Counted from the stretch's first letter, positions 7,717 to 17,096 are shown. The stretch is 64,000 bases of DNA from an uncultured Collinsella sp. (GCA_958421275.1 CATZLI010000003.1:212657-276656); one strand, 5' to 3'. Translations and numbers: made by a program. Notes: a model not told the origin generated them from the sequence alone.

Positions 7717-10290
7717 CTAGAACGTCTGCTCGTAGTCGCTGTGCTTTTTGGCCGAACGCACCAGGAACTCCTGGTTGGTGTTGGTGCCCTTAAGACCCTT
7801 GATAAACGACGCAGCTGCGCGCTCGGTGTTGTTCATGCCGGCAAGAATGCGACGCAGGCCAAAGACAAACGGACGCATCTGCTCGTCAACCAACAGGTCC
7901 TCGTTACGCGTACCGGAGGCAACGGGGTCGATGGCCGGGAAGATGCGGCGGTCGGCCAGGTCGCGGTCGAGCTTGAGCTCCATGTTGCCGGTGCCCTTGA
8001 ACTCCTCAAAGATGACCTCGTCCATCTTGGAGCCGGTGTCGATGAGGGCAGAGGCCAGGATGGTGAGCGAGCCACCGTTCTCGATATTGCGGGCTGCGCC
8101 CAGGAAGCGCTTGGGCGGATACAGTGCCGCCGAATCGACGCCGCCCGAAAGGATGCGGCCTGAGGCGGGCGCCGCCAAGTTGTAGGCGCGGGCAAGACGC
8201 GTGATGGAGTCGAGCACCACCACGACATCGCCGCCCAGCTCCACGATGCGCTTGGCGCGCTCGATGACGAGCTCTGCCACACGAGTGTGGTTGTCGGCGG
8301 GCATATCGAAGGTCGACGCCACAACCTCGCCCTTGATGGAACGCTGCATATCGGTAACCTCTTCGGGGCGCTCGTCGACGAGCAGGCAGATGAGGTGCAC
8401 CTCGGGGTTGTTAATCGAGATAGACTGGCAGATCTTCTTGAGGATTGTGGTCTTGCCGGCCTTGGGCGGGGACACGATCAAGCCACGCTGACCCTTGCCG
8501 ATCGGCGACACGATGTCGATGGCGCGACCGGTAATGGAGTCCTTGCCATGCTCCATGCGCAGCGGCTCGTTGGGATAGACCGGGGTGAGGTCACCGAACT
8601 TGGGGCGGTTGCGAATCTGCTCGGGGTCTAGACCGTTGACGGTCGTGATTTTGGCGAGGCCGGCGCGCTTGTCGCCGCCGCGCGAAGGACGAAGCGAGCC
8701 CTCGATGACGTCGCCCGTGCGCAGACGCGCGGAGCGGATGAGGTAGGCGGGCACGAAGGCGTCGTCGTTGGACTTCATGTAGCCATGGGCATGGATGATA
8801 CCGGAGCTGTCCGGACGAATCTGCAGGATGCCCTTGATGTCGCGGAAGCCCTCGGCCTTCGCGGCGGTGACGTAGATCTCCTCGACGAGCTCGGCTTTCT
8901 TCTTGCCGGTCGTCTCAATCTCGAACTCCTTGGCCTTCTCGCGCAGCTCGGCGACCTTCATGGCCGCGAGCTCCTCGCGCGAAAGCGTGGGCTCGGTGGG
9001 AGCGGCATTACGCTCCTTGTTGCGCTGCTTGCGATCGCGCTGGCGGTTGCGGCGGTCGTTGTTGCGCTCGTCCTTGCGCTCGTTGCGCTCGTCGTTGCGC
9101 TTGTGCTGGCGACGGTTGGGGCGAGCGCCGTCTTCGGCCTCGGCGGGCGCGGCGCCATCGGTTGCGGCGGCATCGGCGTTAGCCGCAGTATCATCGCTGG
9201 CCTCGGCCTTGGAATCGCCCTGCAGCTCGGCCTCGGCCTGCTGCTCGGACGCCTTGGCCTTAGCGGACTTCTTACGACCGCGCTTGGGCTTCTCGGACGC
9301 AGACTGTTCGACGTCTTGGGGCTCGGCGGCATCAGTCGATGCATCGGCGGTCGTCTCGGCGGAATCCTCGGACGCACCCTTCTTGGCAGTCTTGGCCTTG
9401 GACGTGCGCTTAGCAGCAGTACGATGGCTGCGACCAGGACGGACGTCGGCGGGCTCGACATCGGCGGGAGCGGCCTCGGAAGTCGTAGCATCCTGGACGG
9501 GTGCATCGGCAGCGGTTGCAGACTCGGCGGTCGCCGCAGCATCCCGAGCGGCTGCAGCTGCGGCTGCGGCCTTCTCTGCCTCGACGAAGGCCTTGGGCTT
9601 GCGACCGCGACGGTGCGGGCGCAAAGCCGGATCGACAACGGGAACTTCGCTGGCCTCGACAGGCGCAGCGGACTCAGCAGGCGATGCGCCCTCCCCTGCC
9701 GCGGAACGAACCGAAGCCTCGGTGAGCTCGAGGGTTACCTGATCGGCAACCTGCTCGGCCTTAACAGCCGTGCGACGGCGTGTGCGCGTTGCCGGCTTCT
9801 CGGTCGGCAGGTCGGCGGCAGGGGTCTCGGTGGCGGCAGGGGTCTCGGGCACAGACGGAGCTGCAAGCTCGGTCAGAGCCGCGGCCTCGCGCTCGGCAGC
9901 ACGACGGCGGGCGCGCACCACCTGAGCCTCGCTAATCTGCGCCAACGCACGTGCCTGCGCGACCTCATCGGAAATCGACGCCGAGGAGTCAGCTGCAACG
10001 GTGCGCTTGGCGCGCGTCGTGCGCGTGGTACGGCGCTTGGGCTTGGTGACCTCCTCGCCGTCAGCGGCAGGCTTGGCCGTGCGGCGCATGCGCTTGGGCT
10101 TTGCCGGAGCAGCCTCCTCACCAGTTGCAGGCACGGCCTTCTCAGCCGCTACAGGCGTAGGCGTCGAAGCAGCCTTAGGCGTCACAGGAGCCGAGGCTTG
10201 CGCGGGCGCCGAGACCTGGTCCGACGCAACCGGTGCAGCGGGAGCGGCTTGCGTCGTCGTTATTTCGTTTTCTTGCTGTTGATCAGACAC
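7717..10290 (-). CDS. rho: Transcription termination factor Rho with a long N-terminal extension
   Basis: An 857-residue protein, about twice the length of E. coli Rho (419). The C-terminal half is a complete Rho. It has a Rho_N/SAP-like helical domain (LSREELAAMKVAELREKAKE, from about residue 435), an OB-fold RNA-binding domain (ILQIRPDSSGIIHAHGY), the Walker A PPKAGKTTILKK near 610, LLVDERPEEVTDMQR, and VVVLDSITRLARAYN. The first 430 or so residues are Ala/Thr/Glu-rich and dotted with basic clusters (PKRMRRTAKP, PHRRGRKPKAF), ending in an Arg/Asn/Asp/Lys-rich tract (RNERKDERNNDRRNRQRDRK). High-GC Actinobacteria are known to carry inserted or extended Rho proteins that bind RNA more broadly. 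The start is GTG with a weak ribosome site. Own terminator at 7648-7679. Confidence 0.97.
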   Translation of the reverse strand: MSDQQQENEITTTQAAPAAPVASDQVSAPAQASAPVTPKAASTPTPVAAEKAVPATGEEAAPAKPKRMRRTAKPAADGEEVTKPKRRTTRTTRAKRTVAADSSASISDEVAQARALAQISEAQVVRARRRAAEREAAALTELAAPSVPETPAATETPAADLPTEKPATRTRRRTAVKAEQVADQVTLELTEASVRSAAGEGASPAESAAPVEASEVPVVDPALRPHRRGRKPKAFVEAEKAAAAAAAARDAAATAESATAADAPVQDATTSEAAPADVEPADVRPGRSHRTAAKRTSKAKTAKKGASEDSAETTADASTDAAEPQDVEQSASEKPKRGRKKSAKAKASEQQAEAELQGDSKAEASDDTAANADAAATDGAAPAEAEDGARPNRRQHKRNDERNERKDERNNDRRNRQRDRKQRNKERNAAPTEPTLSREELAAMKVAELREKAKEFEIETTGKKKAELVEEIYVTAAKAEGFRDIKGILQIRPDSSGIIHAHGYMKSNDDAFVPAYLIRSARLRTGDVIEGSLRPSRGGDKRAGLAKITTVNGLDPEQIRNRPKFGDLTPVYPNEPLRMEHGKDSITGRAIDIVSPIGKGQRGLIVSPPKAGKTTILKKICQSISINNPEVHLICLLVDERPEEVTDMQRSIKGEVVASTFDMPADNHTRVAELVIERAKRIVELGGDVVVVLDSITRLARAYNLAAPASGRILSGGVDSAALYPPKRFLGAARNIENGGSLTILASALIDTGSKMDEVIFEEFKGTGNMELKLDRDLADRRIFPAIDPVASGTRNEDLLVDEQMRPFVFGLRRILAGMNNTERAAASFIKGLKGTNTNQEFLVRSAKKHSDYEQTF

Positions 10291-10465
10291 AGTGTTTGCT
10301 CAACTTTCTTTTCAAGCCCTGTGATCACATGCTCCCTGCATAAACCTTCAGGGCGGCTAAACAATCTAGCTCCGTCAAATACCGACGGACATCATTGATC
10401 TGTATCGAGATATTTGCGTCATATACGCAGCGTTAGTGTAACACAACCGCAACCACCTGCAACTT

Positions 10466-10502
10466 AGTCATTGAGGACGTTCTTAAACGACTAGTCAAAA
10501 GG
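10466..10502 (+). repeat. C-type GGGGAC hairpin repeat (diverged copy)
   Basis: AGTCATTGAGGACGTTCTTA followed by AACGACTAGTC. The same unit occurs at 29981 and 63236, where the core is intact GGGGACGTTCTTA inside an AGTCGTT/AACGACT stem. Confidence 0.75.
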
Positions 10503-10555
10503 GACAATCTTTGGTTTAACACCCACAAATCTGACTGCCTCCGCCAAAACTGTGG

Positions 10556-10687
10556 CGGTTTACTACGATGAATCGCTCAACCGCGATCACTCCGAAACTT
10601 GTTGAACTAAAACCGCAGGTAGATGCCTTGCACTTTTTTGCGAAAAGCCGGCGTAGTTGGAATTTCTCATTTCATCGTAGTAAACCG
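10556..10687. repeat. Long inverted-repeat element G (132 bp)
   Basis: Perfect 17-bp arms, CGGTTTACTACGATGAA at 10556-10572 and its complement at 10671-10687, enclose 98 bp. On the minus strand the interior contains ACCTGCGGTTTTA, which recurs inside element H at 31878-32000 although the arms of the two elements are unrelated. Confidence 0.85.
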
Positions 10688-10742
10688 GCATAGTTTCGTA
10701 TTTCCAGCAGTTCCAAATTCGTCAATACGTCGGCGTTTGCAA

Positions 10743-10773
10743 AAAGCCCGACCTCCGTGGGAGATCGGGCTTT
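10743..10773 (-). terminator. Intrinsic terminator of argS
   Basis: A 14-bp stem (AAAGCCCGACCTCC with one mismatch) and a 3-nt loop lie 46 bp after the argS stop. The minus-strand side ends in TTTTT. Confidence 0.85.
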
Positions 10774-10818
10774 CAAGGCTTAGTTAAACCAAGTCTGTAC
10801 GGTCAAATGACCCGTAGC

Positions 10819-12672
10819 TTACATCTGCTCGGGCGCGGAAACGCCAACGAGGGTGAGCACCAGAGCGAGCGTCACGCGGACGGCGTCGCAAGCGGCCAGA
10901 CGGGCGCGCGAAAGCTCGGGGTCGACGGGACGGCCCTCACTCGGCAGAACCTGGCAGGCAGCGTAGAAGCTATGGAAGTCGCCGGCGAGTTCCTCAGCAA
11001 AGTGCGTCAGACGGAACGGGGCGCGGTCGCGAGCGCAGCTGGCGATGAGGTCGGTGAGCTCGTTGAGCTTGCGCGAAAGGGCGAGCTCGGTCGGGTCGGT
11101 CAGCAGCGAGTAATCGACGTTCTCGCCGATGGCCTTCTCGGCGACGTCCTTCATGCCCATCTCGTCAGCCTGCTCGGGCGTAACGTCAGCGGCACGGCGC
11201 AGGATGGAGCACACGCGGGCGTGAGCGTACTGCACGTAGTACACCGGGTTGGAGTTATCGCGCTTCTTAACAGCCTCAATATCGAAGTCGACCATCTGGT
11301 TGGAGCTCTTGGAGATGAGCGTGTAGCGAGCGGCATCGGAGCCGACCTCGTCGACGAGCTCCTGCAGGGTCACCATGGTGCCCTTGCGCTTGGACATACG
11401 GACGGGCTTGCCGTTACGCAGCAGGTTGACGAGCTGGCCCAGCAGAACCTCAAACTTGCCGGGATAGCCAAGAGCGTCGCAGACGCAGCGGACGCGCTCG
11501 ATGTAGCCGTGGTGGTCGGCGCCCCAGATGTCGATGACGTGGTCGACGCGCTGGAACTTATCCCAGTGATAGGCGACGTCGGAGGCGAAGTAGGTGTACT
11601 CGCCGTCGGACTTGATCAGAACGCGGTCCTTGTCATCGCCCAGGTCGGTGGAGCGGAACCACAGGGCGCCGTCCTTGGTGTAGAGGTAGCCCATCTTGTC
11701 GAGCTTCTCAAAAGCGCGGTCGACGGCGGAGGTGCCGGCGGTCTCGCCCTCGGTGTCCTTCACATACAGCGAGCGCTCGGAGAACCAACGATCGAAGTCG
11801 CAATTGACGGCGTGGCAGAGGTCGCGCATGTTGTCGACCATCTTTACATAGCCGCGCTCGCGGAAGCTCTCCATGCGCTTCTGCGGATCGGCGTTGACCC
11901 ACTTATCGCCGTCGGTGCGCCAGAACTCGGCGGCCTCGTCGATGATGTAGTCGCCGCCGTAGGAGTCCTTGCCCAGAGTCTCGGCAAAGTTGTCCTGATA
12001 CGGATGGGTCTCGGGATGCTCGTCGTTCTCGTCGGCAACAAAGGCGTCGCGGTCGGCGATCAGCAGCTTGTGAGCCTCGTCGATATCCACGCCCTGCTTG
12101 GCGATGATGTCGGCAAGCTGCATATAGCGCGTGCTGATGGAGTTGCCGAAGGTGTTCATCTGAGAGCCGTGGTCGTTGATGTAGAACTCACGCTGGATGT
12201 CGTAACCGGCGTGATCCATAACGCGGCAGAGCGAGTCGCCCAGCGCGGCCCAGCGGCCGTGGCCGATGTGCATGGGGCCGACGGGGTTAGCGGAAACGAA
12301 CTCGACCTGGGTCTTCAGGCCACCACCGACGTTGGACTTAGCGAAGTCCATACCCTTCTCGCGAGCCTCGCCAAAGATGGCATTCTTGACGGCAACGGAG
12401 AGGTAGAAGTTGATGAAGCCGGGGCCTGCGATCTCGACCTTCTCGATCGCGGGGTCCTCGGGCATATGGGCAACGATGGCCTCGGCGATCTTGCGCGGGG
12501 CGCAGTGGGCCAGCTTGGCGGACTTCAGGGCCATGGTAGAGGTCCACTCGCCATGAGAAGTGTCAGCCGGTCGCTCGATAGCGCAATCGTCAAGTTCAAA
12601 TGCGGAAAGGTCGCCGGCCTCCTGGGCCGCAGCAAGCGCAGCGCGTACCAGCTCTTCAATCTTCTCGGGCAT
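10819..12672 (-). CDS. argS: Arginyl-tRNA synthetase
   Basis: A class I aminoacyl-tRNA synthetase that charges tRNA-Arg. The N-terminal Arg-tRNA synthetase domain is followed by the HIGH signature in GPMHIGHGRWAALGD and the KMSKS equivalent in RMSKRKGTMVTL, with the DALR anticodon-binding domain at the C-terminus (LTLVGVSAPEQM is the usual ArgRS ending). The start at 12672 is set by AGGAGG five bases upstream; an in-frame codon 90 bp further out lacks a ribosome site. It is 617 residues, a little longer than E. coli (577). Transcribed alone, ended by the hairpin at 10743-10773. Confidence 0.96.
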   Translation of the reverse strand: MPEKIEELVRAALAAAQEAGDLSAFELDDCAIERPADTSHGEWTSTMALKSAKLAHCAPRKIAEAIVAHMPEDPAIEKVEIAGPGFINFYLSVAVKNAIFGEAREKGMDFAKSNVGGGLKTQVEFVSANPVGPMHIGHGRWAALGDSLCRVMDHAGYDIQREFYINDHGSQMNTFGNSISTRYMQLADIIAKQGVDIDEAHKLLIADRDAFVADENDEHPETHPYQDNFAETLGKDSYGGDYIIDEAAEFWRTDGDKWVNADPQKRMESFRERGYVKMVDNMRDLCHAVNCDFDRWFSERSLYVKDTEGETAGTSAVDRAFEKLDKMGYLYTKDGALWFRSTDLGDDKDRVLIKSDGEYTYFASDVAYHWDKFQRVDHVIDIWGADHHGYIERVRCVCDALGYPGKFEVLLGQLVNLLRNGKPVRMSKRKGTMVTLQELVDEVGSDAARYTLISKSSNQMVDFDIEAVKKRDNSNPVYYVQYAHARVCSILRRAADVTPEQADEMGMKDVAEKAIGENVDYSLLTDPTELALSRKLNELTDLIASCARDRAPFRLTHFAEELAGDFHSFYAACQVLPSEGRPVDPELSRARLAACDAVRVTLALVLTLVGVSAPEQM

Positions 12673-13014
12673 AGATCCTCCTTGTGTTAAAGCCCCCGAG
12701 CTCTTGGTCACTCGTAGGGCAAAAGCCAGAGTTTGTAGCACTCTATCACAAGCGACGGGCACTGTCGCAGGGTAAAGCTAATAGATATTGCATATGCACA
12801 AAAATGACTACAGCTTGTATGGAGTCACTCAAAGATGCCAGTCTGCCTGCAGATTATGCAGGCGTTGAAAATGCATAAAGGTGTGAATGAGCTGCGTCTG
12901 TTATCGAATACTCTTACCTATCAGAGTTGTGTGCTTTTCCTGCATAAAGTACGGGTTTGCGCACGTCAGCGTGTTATTCTAGACATACGTAAATTCGTAT
13001 AAGTTGGAGGTAGC
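12673..13014. promoter_or_regulatory. Divergent regulatory region argS / carD-like gene
   Basis: A 342-bp AT-richer interval between two divergent genes. For the plus strand, TTGCGC (near 12957) and TATTCT about 18 bases later form a plausible promoter ahead of the CarD-like gene, whose ribosome site is TTGGAGGT. The word TGCATAA recurs (12877 and 12942) with TGCATATGCA at 12789; this may be an operator but is not a known box to me. Confidence 0.45.
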
Positions 13015-13500
13015 ATGTTCTCAATCGGTCAACACGTCATTCATCCGGGCCAGGGAGTCTGCACCGTCGTCGGTTTTAGGGACGACACACCGCAGCCCAT
13101 GCTGCTGCTCGAGACCAAGCAGGGACATGCGCAGACGATCCTCATGTACCCCGTGGCGCAGGCCGACCGTCTGCACGCCGCCATCTCTCAGCAAGATGCC
13201 GAGCACCTGCTGAGCCACTATGACGAGCTGGAGTGCGACACCTTTACCGAGCGCAACAGCTCGCTCGAGGAGACGCACTTTAAGCAGCAGCTCAAGCTGG
13301 GCGCGCCCGAGACGGTCCGCGTGGCAAAAACCATGATGCACCGAATTCGCCAGGCCGAGGAAGCTGATAAAAAGCCCAGCTCCTACTACATGCGCGTACT
13401 CAAGGAAGCCAAGCGCCGCTCCATCGAGGAGTTCGCCGTGGCCCTGGGCGTCACCGAGGAGGACGCCGAAGCCCGCCTAGCCCAAGCCGCCCTCAACTAA
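13015..13500 (+). CDS. CarD/CdnL-family transcription regulator
   Basis: A 161-residue protein. The N-terminal CarD/TRCF RNA-polymerase-interacting domain (MFSIGQHVIHPGQGVCTVVG, residues 1-60) is followed by an all-helical C-terminal domain with RILKEAKRRS-like helices. CarD proteins bind the beta subunit and the upstream fork of the promoter bubble and stabilise open complexes; in mycobacteria the protein is essential and tunes rRNA transcription. The typical late tryptophan used to wedge the DNA bubble is not evident here, so promoter-melting details may differ. Good ribosome site (GGAGGTAGC). Followed directly by repeat A1, which can serve as its terminator. Confidence 0.85.
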   Translation: MFSIGQHVIHPGQGVCTVVGFRDDTPQPMLLLETKQGHAQTILMYPVAQADRLHAAISQQDAEHLLSHYDELECDTFTERNSSLEETHFKQQLKLGAPETVRVAKTMMHRIRQAEEADKKPSSYYMRVLKEAKRRSIEEFAVALGVTEEDAEARLAQAALN

Positions 13501-13513
13501 CCCATCCGCGCCA

Positions 13514-13554
13514 AAAACCACCACAAAGGGGACAGGCACCTTTGTGGTGGTTTT
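13514..13554 (+). repeat. Hairpin repeat A1 (CCACCACAAAGG family)
   Basis: A perfect 16-bp stem with loop GGACAGGCA and a T-rich end, 13 bp after the CarD-like gene stop. It is one of eight copies in the window and probably also acts as a terminator. Confidence 0.9.
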
Positions 13555-13608
13555 CTTGTTCTAGTAGTATTCATTCTTATCGATACCCACGAGCACAAGG
13601 AGTCTCTT

Positions 13609-14208
13609 ATGGCAGAGCCGCTTACCGCCGGAATCACCCGCGACCGCGCGTTCGAACTGCTCAACGAGCACAACAAGGACCCGTTCCACATCACCCATGG
13701 CGAGACGGTCGAGGGCACTATGCGCTACTTTGCGCGCGAGTTCGACCCCGAGAACGAGGAGTTTTGGGGCATCGTCGGTCTGCTGCACGACCTGGATTGG
13801 GAGGAGCATGAGGACGACCCCATGAACCACACCATCTATGCTGCCGAGATTCTTGAGGGCGAAGGTGCGTCTCCCGAGCTCATTCGCGCCATCCAGACGC
13901 ACACGTCCGACTTCAACACCTCGCTGCCCAAGCCCGAGCTGCAGATGGAAAAGATCTTGTTTGCCTGCGATGAGCTCACCGGTCTGATCGGCGCTGCAGT
14001 CATCATGCGCCCGAGCAAGAGCGTTATGGACTTTACGACCAAGTCGCTCAAGAAGAAGTTCAAGGACAAACGCTTTGCCGCCGGCTGCTCGCGCGACGTG
14101 ATTTCGCAGGGCGCCGAGATGTTGGGCTGGGAGCTCCCCGAGCTCTTTGACCGCACGATCGCGGCCATGCAGTCCTTCGCCCCCGACCGAGATACCTTCC
14201 AGGCCTAA
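13609..14208 (+). CDS. HD-domain hydrolase
   Basis: A 199-residue predicted metal-dependent phosphohydrolase. The HD signature is VGLLHDLDWEEH (about residues 56-67), preceded by a histidine in FHITHGETVEGTMRY and followed by the downstream aspartate in FACDELTGLIGA. Such stand-alone HD proteins act on phosphate esters or nucleotides; the substrate is unknown. The ribosome site is AAGGAG, eight or so bases upstream. Flanked by A-type repeats on both sides. Confidence 0.8.
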   Translation: MAEPLTAGITRDRAFELLNEHNKDPFHITHGETVEGTMRYFAREFDPENEEFWGIVGLLHDLDWEEHEDDPMNHTIYAAEILEGEGASPELIRAIQTHTSDFNTSLPKPELQMEKILFACDELTGLIGAAVIMRPSKSVMDFTTKSLKKKFKDKRFAAGCSRDVISQGAEMLGWELPELFDRTIAAMQSFAPDRDTFQA

Positions 14209-14227
14209 CCGTCAACGCCACCTAAAT

Positions 14228-14265
14228 CCACCACAAAGGGGACAGGCACCTTTGTGGTGGTTTTT
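14228..14265 (+). repeat. Hairpin repeat A2
   Basis: CCACCACAAAGG (14228-14239), loop GGACAGGCA, complementary arm 14249-14260, then TTTTT. It lies between the convergent HD and proA genes and could end both transcripts. Confidence 0.9.
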
Positions 14266-14278
14266 GTTTGCGCGGGCG

Positions 14279-15565
14279 TTAGGGGCGGACCTGGCCGGTG
14301 CCGCGGAGCTTGTATTTGTAGGTGGTGAGGGCCTCGGCGGCAAAGGGGCCACGGGCGTGGAGTTTTTGGGTCGAGATGCCGATCTCGGCGCCCAGGCCAA
14401 ACTCGCCGCCGTCGGTGAAGCGCGTGCTGGCGTTGGCGTACACGGCCGAGGCATCGACCGCATCCAGGAAGCGCTCGCAAGCATCCGTGTCCTCGGCAAC
14501 GATGGCCTCGGAGTGCATCGTGCCGTAGCGGTTGATGTGTGCGATGGCCTCGTCCTCGTTTGCCACGACCTTCACGCTCATCTCGAGAGCCAGGTACTCG
14601 CGACCCCAGTCCTCCTCAGTCGCGGCGACGTAGTTGTCGCCCTCGGCAAGCCCAGCGTCGGCGCATGCGGCGCACGTGGCCTCGTCGCCGTGAATGAGCA
14701 CGCCGTGGTCGTGCAGCACGGCAACGACCGCCGGCAAAAACGAATCTGCCACGGCACGGTCGACCAGCAGCGACTCGGCGGCATTGCACACGCCTACGCG
14801 CTGGGTCTTGGCATTAACGATAATGTTGAGCGCCTTATCAAAGTCGGCGGATTCATGCACGTAGATGTGGCAGTTGCCAGTGCCCGTCTCGATCACCGGC
14901 ACAAGCGACTCGCGCACGCAGCGCTGGATCAGGCCTGCACCGCCGCGCGGAATGAGCACGTCGACGACACCGCGGAGCTTCATGAGCTCGCCAGTGGCCT
15001 CGCGGTCGGTGGACTCGATCATCGACACGGCCTCACGCGGGAAGCCCTTGGCCTCAAGCGCATCGGCCAGCAGCTCGGCGATCATGGCACACGAGTGATA
15101 GGCCAGCGAGCCGCCGCGCAGAATGCAGGCGTTGCCGGTACGGATGCAGATGCCCGCGGCGTCGGCCGTCACGTTGGGGCGCGCCTCGTAGACCATAGCG
15201 ACCAGGCCCAGCGGCACACTCACACGGGTCAGGTCCACGCCGCTTGCAAGCACGCGGTGGTCGAGCACGCGGCCCACGGGATCAGGCAGCTCGGCGAGCT
15301 TTTCCAGGCCGGCGGCCATGCCCTCGACGCGCTCGGGCGTCAGCAGCAGGCGATCGAGCAGTCCGGCCGAAGTGCCCGCATCGCGCGCGGCGGACATATC
15401 GAGCTCGTTAGCGGCGACGATGGAGTCGACACCGTTGCGCAGTGCTGCGGCCATGGCGCGCACGGCCTCCTGACGCTGCTCATCGCTCGCCGTGGCAAGC
15501 GAGGCCGACGCTGCCTTGGCGGCAACGGCAAGATCGTGGACATACGTGGCTATATCGACCGACAT
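14279..15565 (-). CDS. proA: Glutamate-5-semialdehyde dehydrogenase (gamma-glutamyl phosphate reductase)
   Basis: The second enzyme of proline synthesis: it reduces gamma-glutamyl phosphate to glutamate semialdehyde with NADPH. At 428 residues it is of usual length. Visible family marks are SVPLGLVAMVYEARPNVTAD, RGGSLAYHS, and the catalytic cysteine in GVCNAAESLL near residue 262. The ATG at 15565 follows GGAGAAAGG. Its partner proB is not adjacent: an oppositely oriented peptidase gene (15678-17096) lies between them. Confidence 0.96.
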   Translation of the reverse strand: MSVDIATYVHDLAVAAKAASASLATASDEQRQEAVRAMAAALRNGVDSIVAANELDMSAARDAGTSAGLLDRLLLTPERVEGMAAGLEKLAELPDPVGRVLDHRVLASGVDLTRVSVPLGLVAMVYEARPNVTADAAGICIRTGNACILRGGSLAYHSCAMIAELLADALEAKGFPREAVSMIESTDREATGELMKLRGVVDVLIPRGGAGLIQRCVRESLVPVIETGTGNCHIYVHESADFDKALNIIVNAKTQRVGVCNAAESLLVDRAVADSFLPAVVAVLHDHGVLIHGDEATCAACADAGLAEGDNYVAATEEDWGREYLALEMSVKVVANEDEAIAHINRYGTMHSEAIVAEDTDACERFLDAVDASAVYANASTRFTDGGEFGLGAEIGISTQKLHARGPFAAEALTTYKYKLRGTGQVRP

Positions 15566-15677
15566 GGGCGGCCCTTTCTCCTAGAAGTTTGCAACCATGG
15601 TAGCCGATTTGCGCATGGCCTCGCCCACGGCGGTAGAATTGGTCAACCCGAAACACCGCAACGAACGGAAGACTCAC

Positions 15678-17096
15678 ATGGCCCTTATCACTTCGTACCA
15701 CGTCCCCGGCCTTTACGTCGAGGACCACAGCATCGACGTCCCCCTTGACTGGCGCGGCCTGGAGCCGATGCTCCTGGCCGTCGGCAGCACCATGCGCCGC
15801 GGCGCCATTCCGGCACCAATCGCCGGCGCGCCCGAGAGCATCAAGCTCTTCTACCGCGTGGTTTGCGCGCCCGACCGCATCAACGACGATCTGCCGCTGC
15901 TCCTGTTTTTGCAGGGCGGTCCCGGCGGCGAGAGCCCGCGTCCGCTGTCGCCCACAAGCGACGGCTGGATCGAGGAGGCCGTCAAGCACTTCCGCGTGGT
16001 CCTTCCCGACCAGCGCGGCACCGGACGCAGTAGCTGCATGGACGGGCGCACGATTGCCGCACTGGGCGAGCGCGCGACGGCGGCCGGCTCCGATGCCGCA
16101 CGCTCGCAGGCTGACTTCCTCAAGCGCCACCTCGCCAGCTCCATCGTGCGCGATTTTGAGTACCTGCGCCTGGTGGGCTTTGGCGGCAAGCCCTGGGTCA
16201 CACTCGGGCAGAGCTACGGCGGCTTTTTGACGTTGAGCTATCTGTCGCTCTTCCCCGAAGGCGTGGCGGCGAGCTTTACCTGCGGCGGCATTCCACACGT
16301 GCCAGCGAGCGCAAGCGAGGTCTACGCGCACACCTTCCCGCGCATGGCCGCCAAGACGCAGCAGTATTACGACCGCTACCCCGCCGACGTCGAGCGCGTG
16401 GCGGCACTGGCCGATGCGCTCGAGGCCCAGAAGCCCGTGCTGCCCGACGGCTCACCGATGACGGTCGAGCGCCTACAGCTCATGGGCAGCGACTTTGGTA
16501 TGAAGCCGAGCTTTGAGCGCATGCATTGGATTGTCGATCACGCTTTTGTTGACGGCGACGGCACGCTGGCCTACGGCGCCTCGCTATCTGACAGCTTTTT
16601 GATGCGCGCCTTCGAGCGCACCAACACGCGTACAAACCCGCTGTACTGGACACTGCAGGAGTTCATCTACGCCGACGGCGACACTATGCCCATTGGCTGG
16701 GCCGCGGCTGAAGAGAAGGCACACCGCGCCGAGTTCGACGCGCTCGCGCGCCCGCTCATGTTTACCGGCGAGGCAATGTTCCCGTGGATGTTCGAGCAGA
16801 TGCCCGAGCTTAAGCCGTTTAAGCCCGCCATGGACCTGCTGATGGAAGACACCAGCTGGGACAAGATCTACGACCCGCAGCGCCTGGCCTGCAACGAGGT
16901 GCCGCTCCAGGCCGCGGTGTATTTCGACGACATGTACGTGGATTCGGGCTTGCAGCTCGACACGCTCAGCCGCGTGGGCAACTCACATGCCTGGGTGACC
17001 AACGAGTTTGAGCACGATGGTTTGCACGGTAGCGTGGTATTCAAGCACCTCTTCGACGAAGCGCTCAACCGCGGAGACCTGCGCCGGATCTTCTAG
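15678..17096 (+). CDS. Proline iminopeptidase-like alpha/beta hydrolase (S33)
   Basis: A 472-residue cytosolic hydrolase. The oxyanion-side motif LFLQGGPGGESPRP near residue 77 and the nucleophile elbow GQSYGGFLTLSYL near residue 177 are characteristic of prolyl aminopeptidases (MEROPS S33), which release N-terminal proline from peptides. A C-terminal acid/His pair is plausible (DDMYVDSGLQ, then GNSHAWVTNEFEHDGLHG). The start at 15678 is preferred over a longer in-frame start because of the GGAAG upstream and because homologous folds begin at YHVPGLYVEDH. Its position between proA and proB links peptide-derived proline with proline synthesis; that is inference. Confidence 0.82.
   Translation: MALITSYHVPGLYVEDHSIDVPLDWRGLEPMLLAVGSTMRRGAIPAPIAGAPESIKLFYRVVCAPDRINDDLPLLLFLQGGPGGESPRPLSPTSDGWIEEAVKHFRVVLPDQRGTGRSSCMDGRTIAALGERATAAGSDAARSQADFLKRHLASSIVRDFEYLRLVGFGGKPWVTLGQSYGGFLTLSYLSLFPEGVAASFTCGGIPHVPASASEVYAHTFPRMAAKTQQYYDRYPADVERVAALADALEAQKPVLPDGSPMTVERLQLMGSDFGMKPSFERMHWIVDHAFVDGDGTLAYGASLSDSFLMRAFERTNTRTNPLYWTLQEFIYADGDTMPIGWAAAEEKAHRAEFDALARPLMFTGEAMFPWMFEQMPELKPFKPAMDLLMEDTSWDKIYDPQRLACNEVPLQAAVYFDDMYVDSGLQLDTLSRVGNSHAWVTNEFEHDGLHGSVVFKHLFDEALNRGDLRRIF

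Larger units (their letters stand above)
10291..10818. other. Gene-free stretch upstream of rho: leader, repeat C1, inverted repeat G, argS terminator
   Basis: This 528-bp interval holds the rho leader (small stems such as CCGTC/GACGG on the minus strand), a degraded C-type repeat at 10466-10502, the 132-bp inverted-repeat element at 10556-10687 and the terminator of argS at 10743-10773. I see no convincing open frame. Confidence 0.8.

Noticed and set aside
8785..10398. Open frame of about 540 codons opposite the Rho extension
   Set aside because: The low-complexity Rho extension gives a Leu/Gly/Arg-rich shadow. The sense frame continues seamlessly into the conserved Rho core, so sense is preferred.
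10841..12672. Rare second synthetase or frameshift in argS because of the long N-terminal extension
   Set aside because: The extra 30 codons disappear when the start with AGGAGG at 12672 is used; the remaining protein is regular.
10807..12690. Open frame of about 630 codons opposite argS
   Set aside because: Antisense shadow of a clear arginyl-tRNA synthetase; no ribosome site and a Val/Gly/Ala-biased translation.
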